DNA from: Maniola hyperantus
Lineage: Eukaryota > Arthropoda > Insecta > Lepidoptera > Nymphalidae
Length of the DNA: 64,000 nt
Assembly: GCF_902806685.2 (NCBI RefSeq)
Contig: NC_048539.1
Location: forward strand, 1,872,501 to 1,936,500
Direction of reading: 5' to 3'
Part shown: positions 10,364 through 19,560 of the stretch, piece by piece
Numbering within the stretch: the first letter of the stretch is position 1
Layout: each line of letters opens with the position of its first letter
The notes under the pieces: model-generated
Seen by the model: only the letters and a program-made list of their open reading frames with translations
Databases searched by the model: none
Told to the model about the DNA's origin: nothing
Program-made: the position numbers and the translations under genes

Positions 10364-10711
10364 GTTTTTTTTTTTTATTATTCAGATACAAGTTAGCCCT
10401 TAACTGCAATCTCACCTGGTGGTAAAGTGATGATGCAGTCTAAGATGATAGCGGGCTAACCTGGAAGGGGTATGGCAGTTTTTATTAAACCCATACCCCT
10501 TTGGTTTCTACACGGCATCGTACCGGAACGCTAAATCGCTTGGCGGCACGGCTTCGCCGGTAGGGTGGTAACTAGCCACGGCCGAGGCTCCCACCAGACC
10601 AGACCAGAAATTTAGAAATTATAAAATTCCAAACCCCTGCCAGGAATCGAACCCGGGACCTCCCACTATTAAGACCACATCGCTCACCACTGCGCAAGGG
10701 AGGTCGTCAAA
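10364..10711 (-). mobile_element. SINE-2, full-length tRNA-derived copy
   Basis: On the minus strand the head is GACGACCTCCCTTGCGCAGT with the B box GGTTCGATTCC. The body includes GGTCTGGTGGGAGCCTCGGC, GCGATTTAGCGTTCCGGTAC and CACCAGGTGAGATTGCAG. The copy ends TATCTGAATAAT plus poly(A) (poly T near 10366-10376). Other copies are at 23240, 33533 and 63700. Confidence 0.8.
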
Positions 10712-10833
10712 CACTCGTTACGTTAGTGCACTCTTAGAGTGATCAAGCACTCATACGATCAGAGTCCGTGAAAATACGTTCCTGTACGTCAATCCAACAC
10801 GATCACAACAACTATAGTTAATAAGTTAAAATT

Positions 10834-11145
10834 ATGACAGTGCATAATCAATATATTTTTGAAAATTTACTGTACGTACATAAAAACATAAATAAATTAA
10901 AAAAAAAAAGTGACTGTCATAATATAAATACTAGAGATAAAAATAAACTTGTAATTCCTGCCTCTAGGCTCAGTAAAGTTAGCAATTCATTTGCTCGTAA
11001 TTCCATACGTTTCTATAATAAGCTTCCAGAAGACATATTGGAGATGTCTCTCAACAAGTTCAAAGTTTTCATAAAACGTAAACTAATTGAAAAATCCTAT
11101 TACAATGTAAAGGATTATTTAAATGATAAGCAAGCTTGGGAATGA
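10834..11145 (+). pseudogene. CR1/Daphne-type LINE ORF2 C-terminus
   Basis: A 103-residue open frame ends RFYNKLPEDILEM, LNKFKVFIKRKLIEKSYYN, KDYLNDKQAWE. This is the characteristic end of CR1/Daphne-like LINE polyproteins in Lepidoptera, downstream of the reverse transcriptase. The catalytic domains are missing, so it is a 5'-truncated copy. The reading frame itself is intact to its stop, followed by a recognisable 3' UTR and (TTTGAC)n tail. Family assignment is from recalled sequence patterns. Confidence 0.7.
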
Positions 11146-11406
11146 GTTGCTTAGGGAACGACTTTGTGATAGTTCTAATAAGTTTCAATAATTTTGTAAA
11201 GTGGTGATAATAAAAAGAATACCCGGCTGAGTATGTTGTGGGCTCAGACCTGGGCGCGTTTGGAACCCTCGTAGCTTTAGTTTTAAGTTTGCGTTATAAT
11301 TATCACCACTATATCTTACAAATCTAACACTATACCAGACAATCAATAAGAGTAATTTATTACCTATTTTGAATAAATCATTTGACTTTGACTTTGACTT
11401 TGACTA
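11146..11406 (+). mobile_element. LINE 3' UTR and (TTTGAC)n tail
   Basis: Continues the fragment at 10834. It contains ACCCGGCTGAGTATGTTGTG, GGGCGCGTTTGGAACCCTCG, TTTGAATAAATCATTTGAC and four TTTGAC units that end the insertion near 11406. The tail is typical of 5'-truncated LINE insertions. Confidence 0.7.
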
Positions 11407-11790
11407 TAGGCAGTATAAAAACATATTTTGTCTTGGATTCAGGAAAAACAATGGGACTGCGATCCCTTAGAATTAGCCCTAACATAAAGGAACGAGTTGC
11501 ACTCGGATTTTGTGTCGCCATTCCGAGATATAGCATTCCATTAGGCGACGGTAGTTTTAGGACTATTTCGCGAGGCTAATAGTAGCAGTAGCTTTGGACG
11601 AGCCATTTACTGAGATATATTCTTCTTAAAGGATGAAGTTTATAGAGTTCCGTTTAAGAAATAGAAAACGGACACTTTCTTGGTGCAGTGCTGTGTGATG
11701 TGGACTTAATATGAGTGGCTGATCTGTGTGTATGTGTGAGGAACGGAAGTTCGATTTCCGGCAGGTGCAGTTTGGAGATTTATATAAATA

Positions 11791-12043
11791 CTAGCTTATG
11801 CTCGCGACTTCGTCCGCGTGGACTACAAAATTTCAAAACCCTATTTCACCCCCTTAGGAGTTGAATTTGCAAAAATCCTTTCTTAGCGGATGCCTAGTTC
11901 ATAATAGCTATCTGCATGCCAAATTTCAGCCCGATCCGTCCAGTAGTTTGAGCTGTGCGTTGATAGATCAGTCAGTCAGTCAGTCAGTCATTCAGTCAGT
12001 CAGTCAGTCACCTTTTCCTTTTATATATATAGATATATATAGA
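11791..12043 (-). mobile_element. Helitron-like family A, full copy
   Basis: The CTAG end is at 11791-11794 (CTAGCTTATGCTCGCGACTT) and the opposite end runs CCTTTTATATATATAGATAT to AGA at 12041-12043. The next element starts CTAG at the very next base, a direct head-to-tail join (see findings). Confidence 0.7.
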
Positions 12044-12209
12044 CTAGCTGCCCGATTTTTTTTTCAGGATTTAAAAAAAAAAATTCTCTCCGAAGAACCA
12101 TCCTCGTACTTCAAGGAATATTATGAAAAAAAAATTTGCGAAATCGGTTCAGCTGTTCTCGAGATTTGCGATCAGCAACACATTCAGCGAATCATTTTTA
12201 TATATAGAG
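12044..12209 (-). mobile_element. Helitron-like element, third variety
   Basis: Starts CTAGCTGCCCGATTTTTTTT and ends near TTTTATATATAGAGA. The interior (CTCGTACTTCAAGGAATATT, AAATCGGTTCAGCTGTTCTC) differs from families A and F. It sits between two family A copies. Identity as Helitron-like rests only on the CTAG and GA (TC) ends. Confidence 0.45.
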
Positions 12210-12413
12210 ATATGTATAAGAGGAAAATGTGACTGACTGATCTATCAACGCACAGCTCAAACAACTGGACGGATCGGGCTTTTGGCATGCAGATAGCTAT
12301 TATGACGTAGGCATCCGCTAAAAAGGATTTTTGAAAATTCAACCCCTAAGGGGATAAAATAGGGGTTTGAAATGTATGTAGTCCACGCGGACGAAATCGC
12401 GAGCATAAGCTAG
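12210..12413 (+). mobile_element. Helitron-like family A copy
   Basis: Opposite orientation to its neighbour at 11791. It starts GTATAAGAGGAAAATGTGAC, and the short (CTGA)n is followed by the usual interior, ending GCGAGCATAAGCTAG at 12413. Confidence 0.65.
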
Positions 12414-12419
12414 TAATTT

Positions 12420-12960
12420 CTAAATTGTCTCTGATTTGGTACAATCTGGCCACAGAGAATTATTCAACCTCAAGAGTACGCATATTCAAGGTGTTGTATG
12501 AAAACGAATTCGTAAAATGTTGGCGGGGGGCAGGGGAGAATGCTTTGTTGTGATTTCGAGAAAAGCACTTGTAAAAGTTTATTTGAATAAAAATCTATTC
12601 TATTATATTCTAATGAGGGTACCGTATGGGCGTGGGCCGACTTTTATGCTGAGCTACTGCCTATGGTGGTGGTGGTCTGTGAATATGGCATAGAAACTAA
12701 AAGAGTTATTGGTGACAAAAGCACTCGATGTTTATGATAACACAAAAAGTTATATTATTGGTTTTATATCATCATAGTTGAGTCGAACGTTGAATACGGC
12801 TTTGTTTGTAGGGCAGTAACTAGCCGCGGCCAAATCTTTTACGAGATCAGAACCCTTGCTAATTCAGCAAAACTAATTTCTCAAACTGTCCCAAGCACGA
12901 GACCTTTCATTTATAAAACGAATTTCTGCCTCAAGGAAGTTTTATGAATCTGATTATGAG
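12420..12960. other. Unassigned, with LINE tail remnant
   Basis: Around 12560-12610, TTTATTTGAATAAAAATC followed by TATTCTATTATATTC looks like a plus-strand LINE 3' end with a decayed ATTCT tail. Nothing else is recognised. Confidence 0.35.
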
Positions 12961-12962
12961 AC

Positions 12963-13232
12963 ATCATCATCATCATCATGATCAACCCATCACCGGCTCT
13001 CTACAGAGCTCCTCTCAGAGTGAGAAGGGTTTTGGCCATAGCCCACCACGCTGGTTATGTGCGGATTAGTAGACTTCACATACCTTTGAGAACATTTTGG
13101 AGAACTCTCAGGCATGCAGGTTTCCTCACGATGTTTCCCTTCACCGTTAAAGCAAGTGATATTTTATTAATCAAAACGCACATAACTCCGAAAACTTAAA
13201 CGTGCCTGGGATCGAACCCCCGACCTCCGGGT
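12963..13232 (-). mobile_element. SINE-1, lacking part of the head
   Basis: Minus-strand body and (ATGATG)n tail of SINE-1, with the B box region (GGTTCGATCCC-like, GGGATCGAACCCCCGACC on plus). The A-box portion is lost where a family B fragment begins. Confidence 0.75.
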
Positions 13233-13234
13233 AT

Positions 13235-13326
13235 ACGTTTTCTTGACAGACAAGACAGATGGACAGGTAACGAAGTCATCCTATAAGGGTTCCTTTTGTC
13301 CTATTGAGGTACGGGACCCTAAAAAA
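13235..13326 (+). repeat. Family B 3' fragment
   Basis: TTTTCTTGACAGACAAGACA, GAAGTCATCCTATAAGGG and TTGAGGTACGGGACCCTAAA match the last 90 bp of family B. Confidence 0.6.
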
Positions 13327-13860
13327 AATCTTGGGTCCTAAGGTGCTAGAATGATGACCTCGCACCGAAAAGCGTAGCGTTGAACAACCACTCACCACTG
13401 CGCTAAAAAGTCCTCAAAAACATTTTAGTTTATTAACCTGATTGGATAGAAAATCGTAATGATAATAAATCTGAATAACATTTTCATCACGGCGCGGCGG
13501 CGGATAGATAACCGTCCTTTGGGATGAAAAGATTTTACGGCCCCTAAGCAGTCAGAATTAACACTTTGTAAGTAAAATTTACAGCTTTCGACGTCGGGCG
13601 TACTTAGTTGATTGCTGAACTTTGTCTTTTACTAGCATACGCGCCTGGTTTTAGTTTCCAATCGGCGGGGTGATTATGTAAAACGTTGCAGTAGCGACAG
13701 CAACGCGACAGCAGTAGCAATCCGTCAGTTCATTTGCTGTCTCTCTTCTTTGTCTTCTTATTTTGCTTTGTGGCTATTGCTGCCTCTCTCTAGCCGGACG
13801 TTTGACAGCAATGCGCGAGTTACGTTATCACCCCGCGGTTCTTCGAAAATCGTGGATATA
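13327..13860. other. Unassigned sequence
   Basis: No gene recognised. At 13380-13415, CACTCACCACTGCGCTAAAA resembles a degraded SINE-2 head on the minus strand. Confidence 0.35.
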
Positions 13861-13863
13861 TTA

Positions 13864-14395
13864 TACAGGGTGTAACCAGAACGGTAGCAAAAACTTAGCA
13901 TTATTGTTACACTACCTAAACACAATCCAATACCAATAACCTAACCATTGCCTCATTTTGTAGTTTTAGTGATTTAGTATTTTTCAAACCCGTAATGTAT
14001 AGCGTGCAAAACTCGGGTCAATGCCCCACTTACGACGTGGCCGTTCGTTGACCTCTAGCGTCAGTCAAATGTTCCTCATACGCATGGCTAAGGTTTGAAA
14101 TACTCTTCCACGATATGTGTTTCCTACCAATTACAACCCATGTATCTTTAAAACATGAGTGAATAGGCATCTTCTATGTAGACGCGTCCCATCTTAGGCC
14201 ACATTATCACTTTCCATCAGGTGTGATTGTGGTCAAGCATTTACCTATAATGAATTTTTAAAAAATGTTTTATTTGCAATATATCGTGAAATTTTACAAA
14301 ATATAGGATTCTTTTTCGCGTTCTTTTGTGGTATCATATCACTGATCATCAGTACTATCACCTGTCTTCGTTTTTCGTTCTAGTTACACCCTGTA
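13864..14395. mobile_element. MITE family E, 532 bp, TTA target duplication
   Basis: Inverted ends TACAGGGTGTAACCAGAACG and CGTTCTAGTTACACCCTGTA are flanked on both sides by TTA (13861-13863 and 14396-14398). TTA/TAA duplications are typical of the PIF/Harbinger superfamily. Around 14165-14260 it contains a segment resembling the 3' end of SINE-2 (CCATCAGGTGTGATTGTGGT), so it seems to have received a later insertion. Non-coding. Confidence 0.7.
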
Positions 14396-14407
14396 TTATT
14401 TATCACG

Positions 14408-14513
14408 ACATGATCTATGCATCACCGGCTCACTACAGAGCACGGGTCTCTTCTCAGTAAGAGAAGGGCTTCGCCATAGTCCACCACGCTGGTCAAGTGC
14501 GAATTGGCAAACA
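14408..14513 (-). mobile_element. SINE-1 fragment
   Basis: TGCATCACCGGCTCACTACA, GAGCACGGGTCTCTTCTC and CCACCACGCTGGTCAAGTGC match the tail-side body of SINE-1 on the minus strand. Confidence 0.65.
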
Positions 14514-14556
14514 ATATATATTATTTATAATAAATAGGTTATTCCAGCTTTACTCA

Positions 14557-14652
14557 CGTATTTAGTCGACGTAAGCCCGACTAGTTTCGAACCCATATTA
14601 TCAGCGTATTTAGTCGACGCAAGCCCGACTAGTTTCGAACCCATATTATCAG
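14557..14652. repeat. 48-bp tandem duplication
   Basis: Two 48-bp units starting CGTATTTAGTCGACG and ending CATATTATCAG differ at one base (GTAAGC versus GCAAGC). The words ACTAGTTTCGA and CGACTAGTTTC recur at 14868-14900 in altered form. Confidence 0.75.
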
Positions 14653-15026
14653 CTGAAATGCAGTCTAGTTATTCCTCGTCACCGAATAAAATAAAGCTAA
14701 TATTGTCACGCCTGAAACAACGAAAATTCTTTCTTAAAATAAGGCGTAGAAATGTAGCAAGTTGTGATAACGCCAGATCGCACAATCCACAAAATTGTTC
14801 GCCTGTGGACATAATAATATTACACGGACGACAATCTTTTAGTATGGATATAATGTTAGCGGCCAAACCCGGTTTCGAGACAAACTAGTTTGTCCTAGAC
14901 CAAACCGGTTTATCATTCGTTCGTTTTGCTTCTCAATAAGGTATTGGGCTGTTTTATAAAAATCATCACAGCAAAATGCTACTAAAAATATATTCCTGCA
15001 AATATTACTCTATTTTAATGTTAAAA
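14653..15026. other. Unassigned sequence
   Basis: A 76-codon plus frame (14658-14888) and a 65-codon minus frame overlap here. Neither shows a recognisable domain, and I do not support either as a gene. Confidence 0.35.
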
Positions 15027-15465
15027 ACCGGTCAAGTGCGAGTCAGACTTGCGCAACCCGAACTTACGGAACCCACGGTTTCCGTAAGTTGGGGTATTTT
15101 TTTCAACATTTTGCACGATAAATCAAAAACTATGATTCATAAAAATAAACAAAATCTGTTTTAGAATGTGCAGGTAAAGCCTTTTCATATGATACCTACC
15201 CCACTTGGTATAGTAGGTAATCTTACTTCGAAAATTGAAAATATATTTTAATTTTTTTCTGTGATGTAACCACAAATTCACGGTTTTCAGATTCACTCCT
15301 TTACTTGTGCTATAAGACCTACCTATCTACCAAATTTCATGATTCTAGGTCAACGGGAAATACCCTATAGGTTTTCTTGACAGACACGACGGACAGACGG
15401 ACATACAGACAGACAAACAGACAGACACATAACGAAGTTATTTATTATTTTTACTTTTAAGCCCT
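15027..15465 (+). repeat. Family B repeat, full copy
   Basis: Starts AAAAACCGGTCAAGTGCGAG and passes through TTCAACATTTTGCACGATAA, TTTCATGATTCTAGGTCAAC and a CAGACAGA tract. The last part is degraded (TTTTAAGCCCTAAAAA). Confidence 0.65.
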
Positions 15466-15737
15466 AAAAATCGACATTTAGACAAAGTTGCGGGCATCAT
15501 CTACTTAGTACAAAATAATAATTAATTAACCAAAATGTTGTAGAGAATACGAAAATAAATCTCACATTACACAAAACCATTTTAGGAACAATCTTAATTT
15601 CTCTAAAATTTGTGCGTGAAATAATGGTATAACCACAATGTTACGGTTTCAACAAAGACAATTTCGACTGTGAACAAGTTCACAGATCTGTAGAGTTTCT
15701 TAAACAAAAAAAATTATATGTGTGAACTTTATTTAGT

Positions 15738-15832
15738 CAGAACGTTAGAGGTGCATGGCCGGGATCAAACCCCCGACCTACGATTAGAAGGCAGTCGTCC
15801 TAACCACTAGGCCACAGGCTAGGAACTTTACA
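15738..15832 (-). mobile_element. SINE-1 head fragment
   Basis: Contains the tRNA-like head on the minus strand: A box TGGCCTAGTGG (CCACTAGGCCA on plus) and B box (GGGATCAAACCCCCGACC on plus). The body is missing. Confidence 0.65.
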
Positions 15833-15837
15833 CATAC

Positions 15838-16014
15838 CCTCAATAGTGCAACCGGTAAAGGAGCGGACTGAAAACCGAAAGGTCGTCGATTCAAACCCCG
15901 CCCGTTGCACTATTGTCGTACCTACTCCTAGCACAAGCCTGACGCTTAGTTGGAGAGGAAAGGGGAATATTAGTCATTTTAACATGGCTAATATTCTAAA
16001 TTAAAAAAAAAATT
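15838..16014 (+). mobile_element. SINE-3, full copy
   Basis: CCTCAATAGTGCAACCGGTA, GACTGAAAACCGAAAGG, B box GATTCAAACCC, then GTACCTACTCCTAGCACAAG and ATATTCTAAATT plus A10. It matches the copies at 1690 and 20950. Confidence 0.7.
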
Positions 16015-16046
16015 AGCTGAAGCAAAACAAACATGCGAAGGATTCT

Positions 16047-16345
16047 ATGTTTTTGAAAATGGGTCGGCACAACTTTTTTATCAATTTGGCTAATTTAATT
16101 GTACATCATTATCATCATCATCAATTCATCGCCAGTTCACTACTGAGCAACGCTTTGTTACGGTTTCACCCAAGACACGGAAGTTCACGCGAAAATTCGC
16201 GAATCACAACTGGTCCTTCACTTTATTACACACTCAAGTGTTACTTCGCGGTGTAATAGAATGAAGTAATGGGAAGATTTTTGGAACAGAGCAATCCATA
16301 GAGTTTCTTAAACTAAATAAAAATAGTGCGTGAGTTACGTAAGGG
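16047..16345 (+). repeat. Local repeat block, unit 1
   Basis: About 300 bp (TTTTTGAAAATGGGTCGGCA, TTACGGTTTCACCCAAGACA, ACTCAAGTGTTACTTCGCGG, GAATGAAGTAATGG) recurs at 17004-17550 and in part at 17583-17665. It also includes a SINE-1-like tail scrap (CATCGCCAGTTCACTACTGA). Confidence 0.7.
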
Positions 16346-16735
16346 TGGCTACCTGGAGCGGGGGTTGAAGGTAGAAGTCCTTTTTGGTTACGAAAATGCT
16401 TTAATTAGGACATTCGTGTCGACGTTAGGACACGAAGGCCTTTACTTGACTATATCTTATCTAAATTACACATACTACTTATGCTAGGTTAATGATACCT
16501 TAAAACTAACTCTATCGATTTTATATCGATTTCCCCTCTACCGTTCTGTGGTCGGTTAGCACCAGAGATCACGTACAGAGGTGGCTGCAGACCTTGATGA
16601 CTCTATGTGCCGGAACGTGATGAGATGGCATATTTCCACACGTAGCTGGGCTGCTAGACGACATGTTAGCTCCCCCGGCGATGCCTGGGTTTTATATAGA
16701 TAGGTAAGGATAGCTGTATCCGTAACACGTGTGAA
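16346..16735. other. Unassigned sequence
   Basis: No gene or named repeat recognised. Confidence 0.35.
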
Positions 16736-16737
16736 CT

Positions 16738-16872
16738 AAATAATAAATAAATAAATAAATAATCTTTATTTTTCACACATAATTTCACAAATAATAACAG
16801 CTGGGAACGATGATCCTGCAGAAGTTTACACTGTGTTGCAGTGATCATCGCCCTCCTCATACAATATGACAA
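16738..16872 (-). mobile_element. LINE 3' end with (AAAT)n tail
   Basis: On the minus strand: GAAAAATAAAGATTATTTAT followed by AAAT-type repeats (seen on plus as AAATAAATAAATAAATAATC). This is the typical end of a short 5'-truncated LINE copy. Clade not assigned. Confidence 0.45.
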
Positions 16873-16877
16873 TATGA

Positions 16878-16887
16878 GTGCGCGCGC

Positions 16888-16918
<31 letters not shown>

Positions 16919-16928
16919 TGTGTGTGTG
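16878..16928. repeat. (CG)n-(TG)n alternating tract
   Basis: 51 bp of uninterrupted alternating purine-pyrimidine sequence: a short (GC)n run followed by (GT)n. Such sequence favours left-handed (Z) DNA. Confidence 0.95.
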
Positions 16929-17003
16929 GAAATGTTATATTATGTGAATTAGATTTAGTTAACTAACTATACACGCAGTTGAAGTAGAACAAAGGTACGT
17001 GAT

Positions 17004-17550
17004 TTTTGAAAATTGATCGGCAAACGGATTTCTATAAATTTGGCTAATTTAATTTGGTACATCATTATTAGCATCAACTCATCGCCGGTTCATTACAGTA
17101 TATTACGGTTTCACCCAAGACACGAAAGTTCACGCGAAAATTCGCCAGTCACAATACAATAATCTATATATATAAAAGGAAAAGGTGACTGACTGACTGA
17201 CTGACTGAATGACTGACTGACTGACTGATTGATCTATCAACGCACAGCTCAAACTACTGGACGGATCGGGCTGAAATTTGGCATGCAGATGGCTATTATG
17301 ACGTAGGCATCCGCTAAGAAAGGATTTTCGAAAATTCAACCCCTAAGGGGGTGAAATAGGGTTTTGAAATTTAGTAGTCCACGCGGACGAAGTCGCGAGC
17401 ATAAGCTAGTATAGACTATGGTGCTTCACTTTATTACACACTCAAGTGTTACTTCGCGGTGTAATAGAATGAAGTAATGGAAGATTTTTGGAACAGAGAA
17501 GACTGTAGAGTCTCATAAATTAAAGAAAAATAGTGCGTAAACTGTAGGGT
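17004..17550 (+). repeat. Local repeat block, unit 2 (split by a Helitron)
   Basis: Matches unit 1 (16047-16345) before and after a family A Helitron-like insertion at 17163-17409. Without the insertion, the left half (ending CCAGTCACAATACAATAA) and right half (TATAGACTATGGTGCTTCAC) align with CACAACTGGTCCTTCAC in unit 1. Confidence 0.7.
17163..17409 (+). mobile_element. Helitron-like family A, full copy inside a repeat
   Basis: TCTATATATATAAAAGG... to ...GCGAGCATAAGCTAG, inserted between A and T (AATAA / TATAG) with no duplication. The A|T target fits Helitron biology. Confidence 0.8.
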
Positions 17551-17582
17551 ACTACTGCAGTTTAAGTAAAACCATCAGCGCG

Positions 17583-17665
17583 GGATTTTATTTTTGAAAA
17601 TAGGTTGGCAAAAGGTTTTTTATCAATTTGGCTAATTTAATTGTACATCATTACCGTTATCACCT
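17583..17665 (+). repeat. Local repeat block, unit 3 (partial)
   Basis: TTTTTGAAAATAGGTTGGCA and TCAATTTGGCTAATTTAATT match units 1 and 2, then pass into a SINE-1 fragment. Confidence 0.65.
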
Positions 17666-17840
17666 CATCACTGGCGCACTACTGAGTACGGGTCTCCTCT
17701 CAGAATGAGAAAAGTTTGGTCATAGTCCACCACGCTAGCGCAGTGCGGATTGGCAGTTTAGCAGACTTCACATAATTTTGAGAACATTATGGAGAACTCT
17801 CAGATATGCAGATTTTCTCACGATGTTTTCCTTCACTGTT
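17644..17840 (-). mobile_element. SINE-1 fragment (body and tail)
   Basis: CATCACTGGCGCACTACTGA, ACGGGTCTCCTCTCAGAATG and GAGAACATTATGGAGAACTC match SINE-1 on the minus strand. The head is missing. Confidence 0.7.
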
Positions 17841-17912
17841 AGGGCGTTTGTGCGCCCAACAGACGGAAACTTTTAAGTGCGGAAACCAGCCCAGAGAGAG
17901 AAGAGAAGAAGA

Positions 17913-18043
17913 GGGCGTTTGTGCACTCATCGGTATTCGGTTTGTATCCGCGATTCTTCGAAGTGGCCGTCATACAAATACGTACCCATTCGATTCGTAT
18001 TTTTACGGAATCCGTGATTTCACGGATGAGTGCACAAACGCCT
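17913..18043. mobile_element. Small TIR element
   Basis: Inverted ends GGCGTTTGTGCACTCATC and GATGAGTGCACAAACGCC bound about 130 bp. A partial repeat of the end (GGGCGTTTGTGCGCCC) lies at 17841. No target duplication recognised. Confidence 0.6.
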
Positions 18044-18059
18044 TGAATCTATGGTGCTA

Positions 18060-18427
18060 ACTATATTTTGGTGAGAAGCTCGATTAAAAATGGCATCTTC
18101 AAAACAATTGCAGTTCTGTCTGGCAGCCAATTATTGTAAAAAACATTGTTTTTTTTTAAGTTTTGAAAATACCTTATAGTAATACTAATAGATTTTTTTT
18201 AATCTGAAATCATTTTATTCAATATTCAACATTATTTGAATGCGAATTTTTAGATGCTGTTTACAGTTCCAATGTAAATAAAACGATTCGACAGCGAAAG
18301 CGGCTAAATAAATCGGCATTAATTATTTTTGTGTTTATCTTTTACACACGCAGAGCTATAAATTAAACCCAATATGTTAAGCTTTTTGCAAATATCGAGG
18401 TAAACAAAAGTTGTATATATAAAATGT
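18060..18427. other. Unassigned AT-rich sequence
   Basis: No gene or named repeat recognised. Confidence 0.35.
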
Positions 18428-18591
18428 TATAAGTCCCGCAAATTGCTATTACGCTGGAACCATGTCTCATTAACATCGAAATGACGTTGACGTATTTTTA
18501 GGTAAAAATATACCATCAACTCGAAACTTCAGTCTAGTGCTGACGTCACTAAAATGGCGGCCACGCGCATTAGCAATTTGCGGTACTTATA
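18428..18591. mobile_element. MITE family C, copy 1
   Basis: 164 bp with inverted ends TATAAGTCCCGCAAATTGCT and AGCAATTTGCGGTACTTATA. The interior holds TGACGTCA-type (GCTGACGTCAC) and AAAATGGCGGCC motifs, kept in the copies at 21556 and 30106. Flanking TA suggests a TA target. Confidence 0.75.
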
Positions 18592-18667
18592 GTAACGGAT
18601 GCAAGGGATGCAGTTTAAAGTGCAAATAGGTACCTATGCAACGGTACTAATATTGTTAGTAATAGGT

Positions 18668-18755
18668 GTAAGAAATAATAGAATAGAATAGAAATCAATT
18701 TATTGGTTGATCCAACACACGATAAACACAAACACAAAATATATTTACAAAAAAA
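18668..18755 (-). mobile_element. LINE 3' tail with GAATA repeats
   Basis: AATAGAATAGAATAGAAATC, TTTATTGGTTGATCCAACAC. This is a minus-strand LINE end similar in style to 2515. Confidence 0.4.
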
Positions 18756-18760
18756 AGAAG

Positions 18761-18945
18761 TGGAGAACTCTCAGGCTTGCGGATTTCCTCACAATGTTTA
18801 TCCTTCGCCTTTTAAGCAAGCGATATTTAATTACTTAAAACGCACATAATTCCAAAAATTTAGTGGTGCGTGCCCGGGATCAAACCCCCGACCCCCGACC
18901 TCCGATTCAGAAGCGGGCGTCTTAACTACTAGGTCTTATCACAGC
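18761..18945 (-). mobile_element. SINE-1, 5' two-thirds
   Basis: Minus-strand SINE-1 from the head (CTAGTAGTTAAGACG, B box in GGGATCAAACCCCCGACC on plus) into the body (TCCTCACAATGTTTATCCTT on plus). The B-box flank carries a small GACCCCC duplication. The tail is missing. Confidence 0.7.
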
Positions 18946-18955
18946 ACACTGTTCT

Positions 18956-19040
18956 TAAATGTGTGTGAAGTCTGCCAATCCACACTTGGCCAGCGTGGTT
19001 AGACTATGACCCAAAATTTTCTCATTCTGAAAGGAGGGTC
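18956..19040 (+). mobile_element. SINE-1 fragment
   Basis: TGTGTGAAGTCTGCCAATCC, ACTTGGCCAGCGTGG and TCATTCTGAAAGGAGGGTCT, in the opposite orientation to the neighbouring SINE-1 piece at 18761. Confidence 0.65.
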
Positions 19041-19094
19041 TCCTCCGTTGTGCGCGCGCTTCCATATAGTTTTGATACTTGACAGATTTTGCGG

Positions 19095-19303
19095 GTTACA
19101 GTTGTTGCATTTCACGAAGGCGAGTGGCTCATGCTTGTGTGTAAGTCGTATCGGTATAAGTAAGGTACAGTAAATGTGTGCGTTTGACAGCGCTTGCTCG
19201 CGACTGATTGGTCCGACATGCACGCACACTTACGCAATGTCCGTGTATATGACGTAACCACAAGTAAAGTTCACTCGCCTTCATGGATTGCAAGAACTGT
19301 AAC
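19095..19303. mobile_element. MITE family H, copy 1
   Basis: 209 bp with long imperfect inverted ends (GTTACAGTTGTTGCATTTCA / TGGATTGCAAGAACTGTAAC, extending to CGAAGGCGAGTG / CACTCGCCTTC). The interior keeps AGCGCTTGCTCGCGACTGAT, TGGTCCGACATGCACGCA and ACGTAACCACAAGTAAAG, shared with 51971-52172. Non-coding. Confidence 0.75.
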
Positions 19304-19560
19304 AACGTACGATAATTTTCCGTGGTGCGCGTTGGGCTCTTACGTAAAAAGTTTGTTCAACTCACAGCCGTTCCACGGGTGACTGTGTTCGTATTTTCAT
19401 ATCACGCCCTGAGGTAACAACAAACGATGCCTTAGATTGCACAGTTTATTTCATCTCAGTCGTCATGTCATGTCATATTTACACTTGCCTGCGCAAGGTG
19501 AGGACTGGTGCGTGGTTACACTGCACGCGGAAAATATTACTAATCTTAGCATTTTAAAGC
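19304..19560. other. Unassigned sequence
   Basis: No gene or named repeat recognised. Confidence 0.35.

Noticed and set aside
14658..14888. Overlapping 76- and 65-codon frames as a small gene
   Set aside because: Neither has a recognisable domain, and the antisense overlap suggests chance.
17130..17339. Small proteins with SYLHAKFQPDPSSSLSCA and SVSQSVSQ, seen at many sites
   Set aside because: They are translations of the non-coding Helitron-like family A and its CTGA microsatellite.
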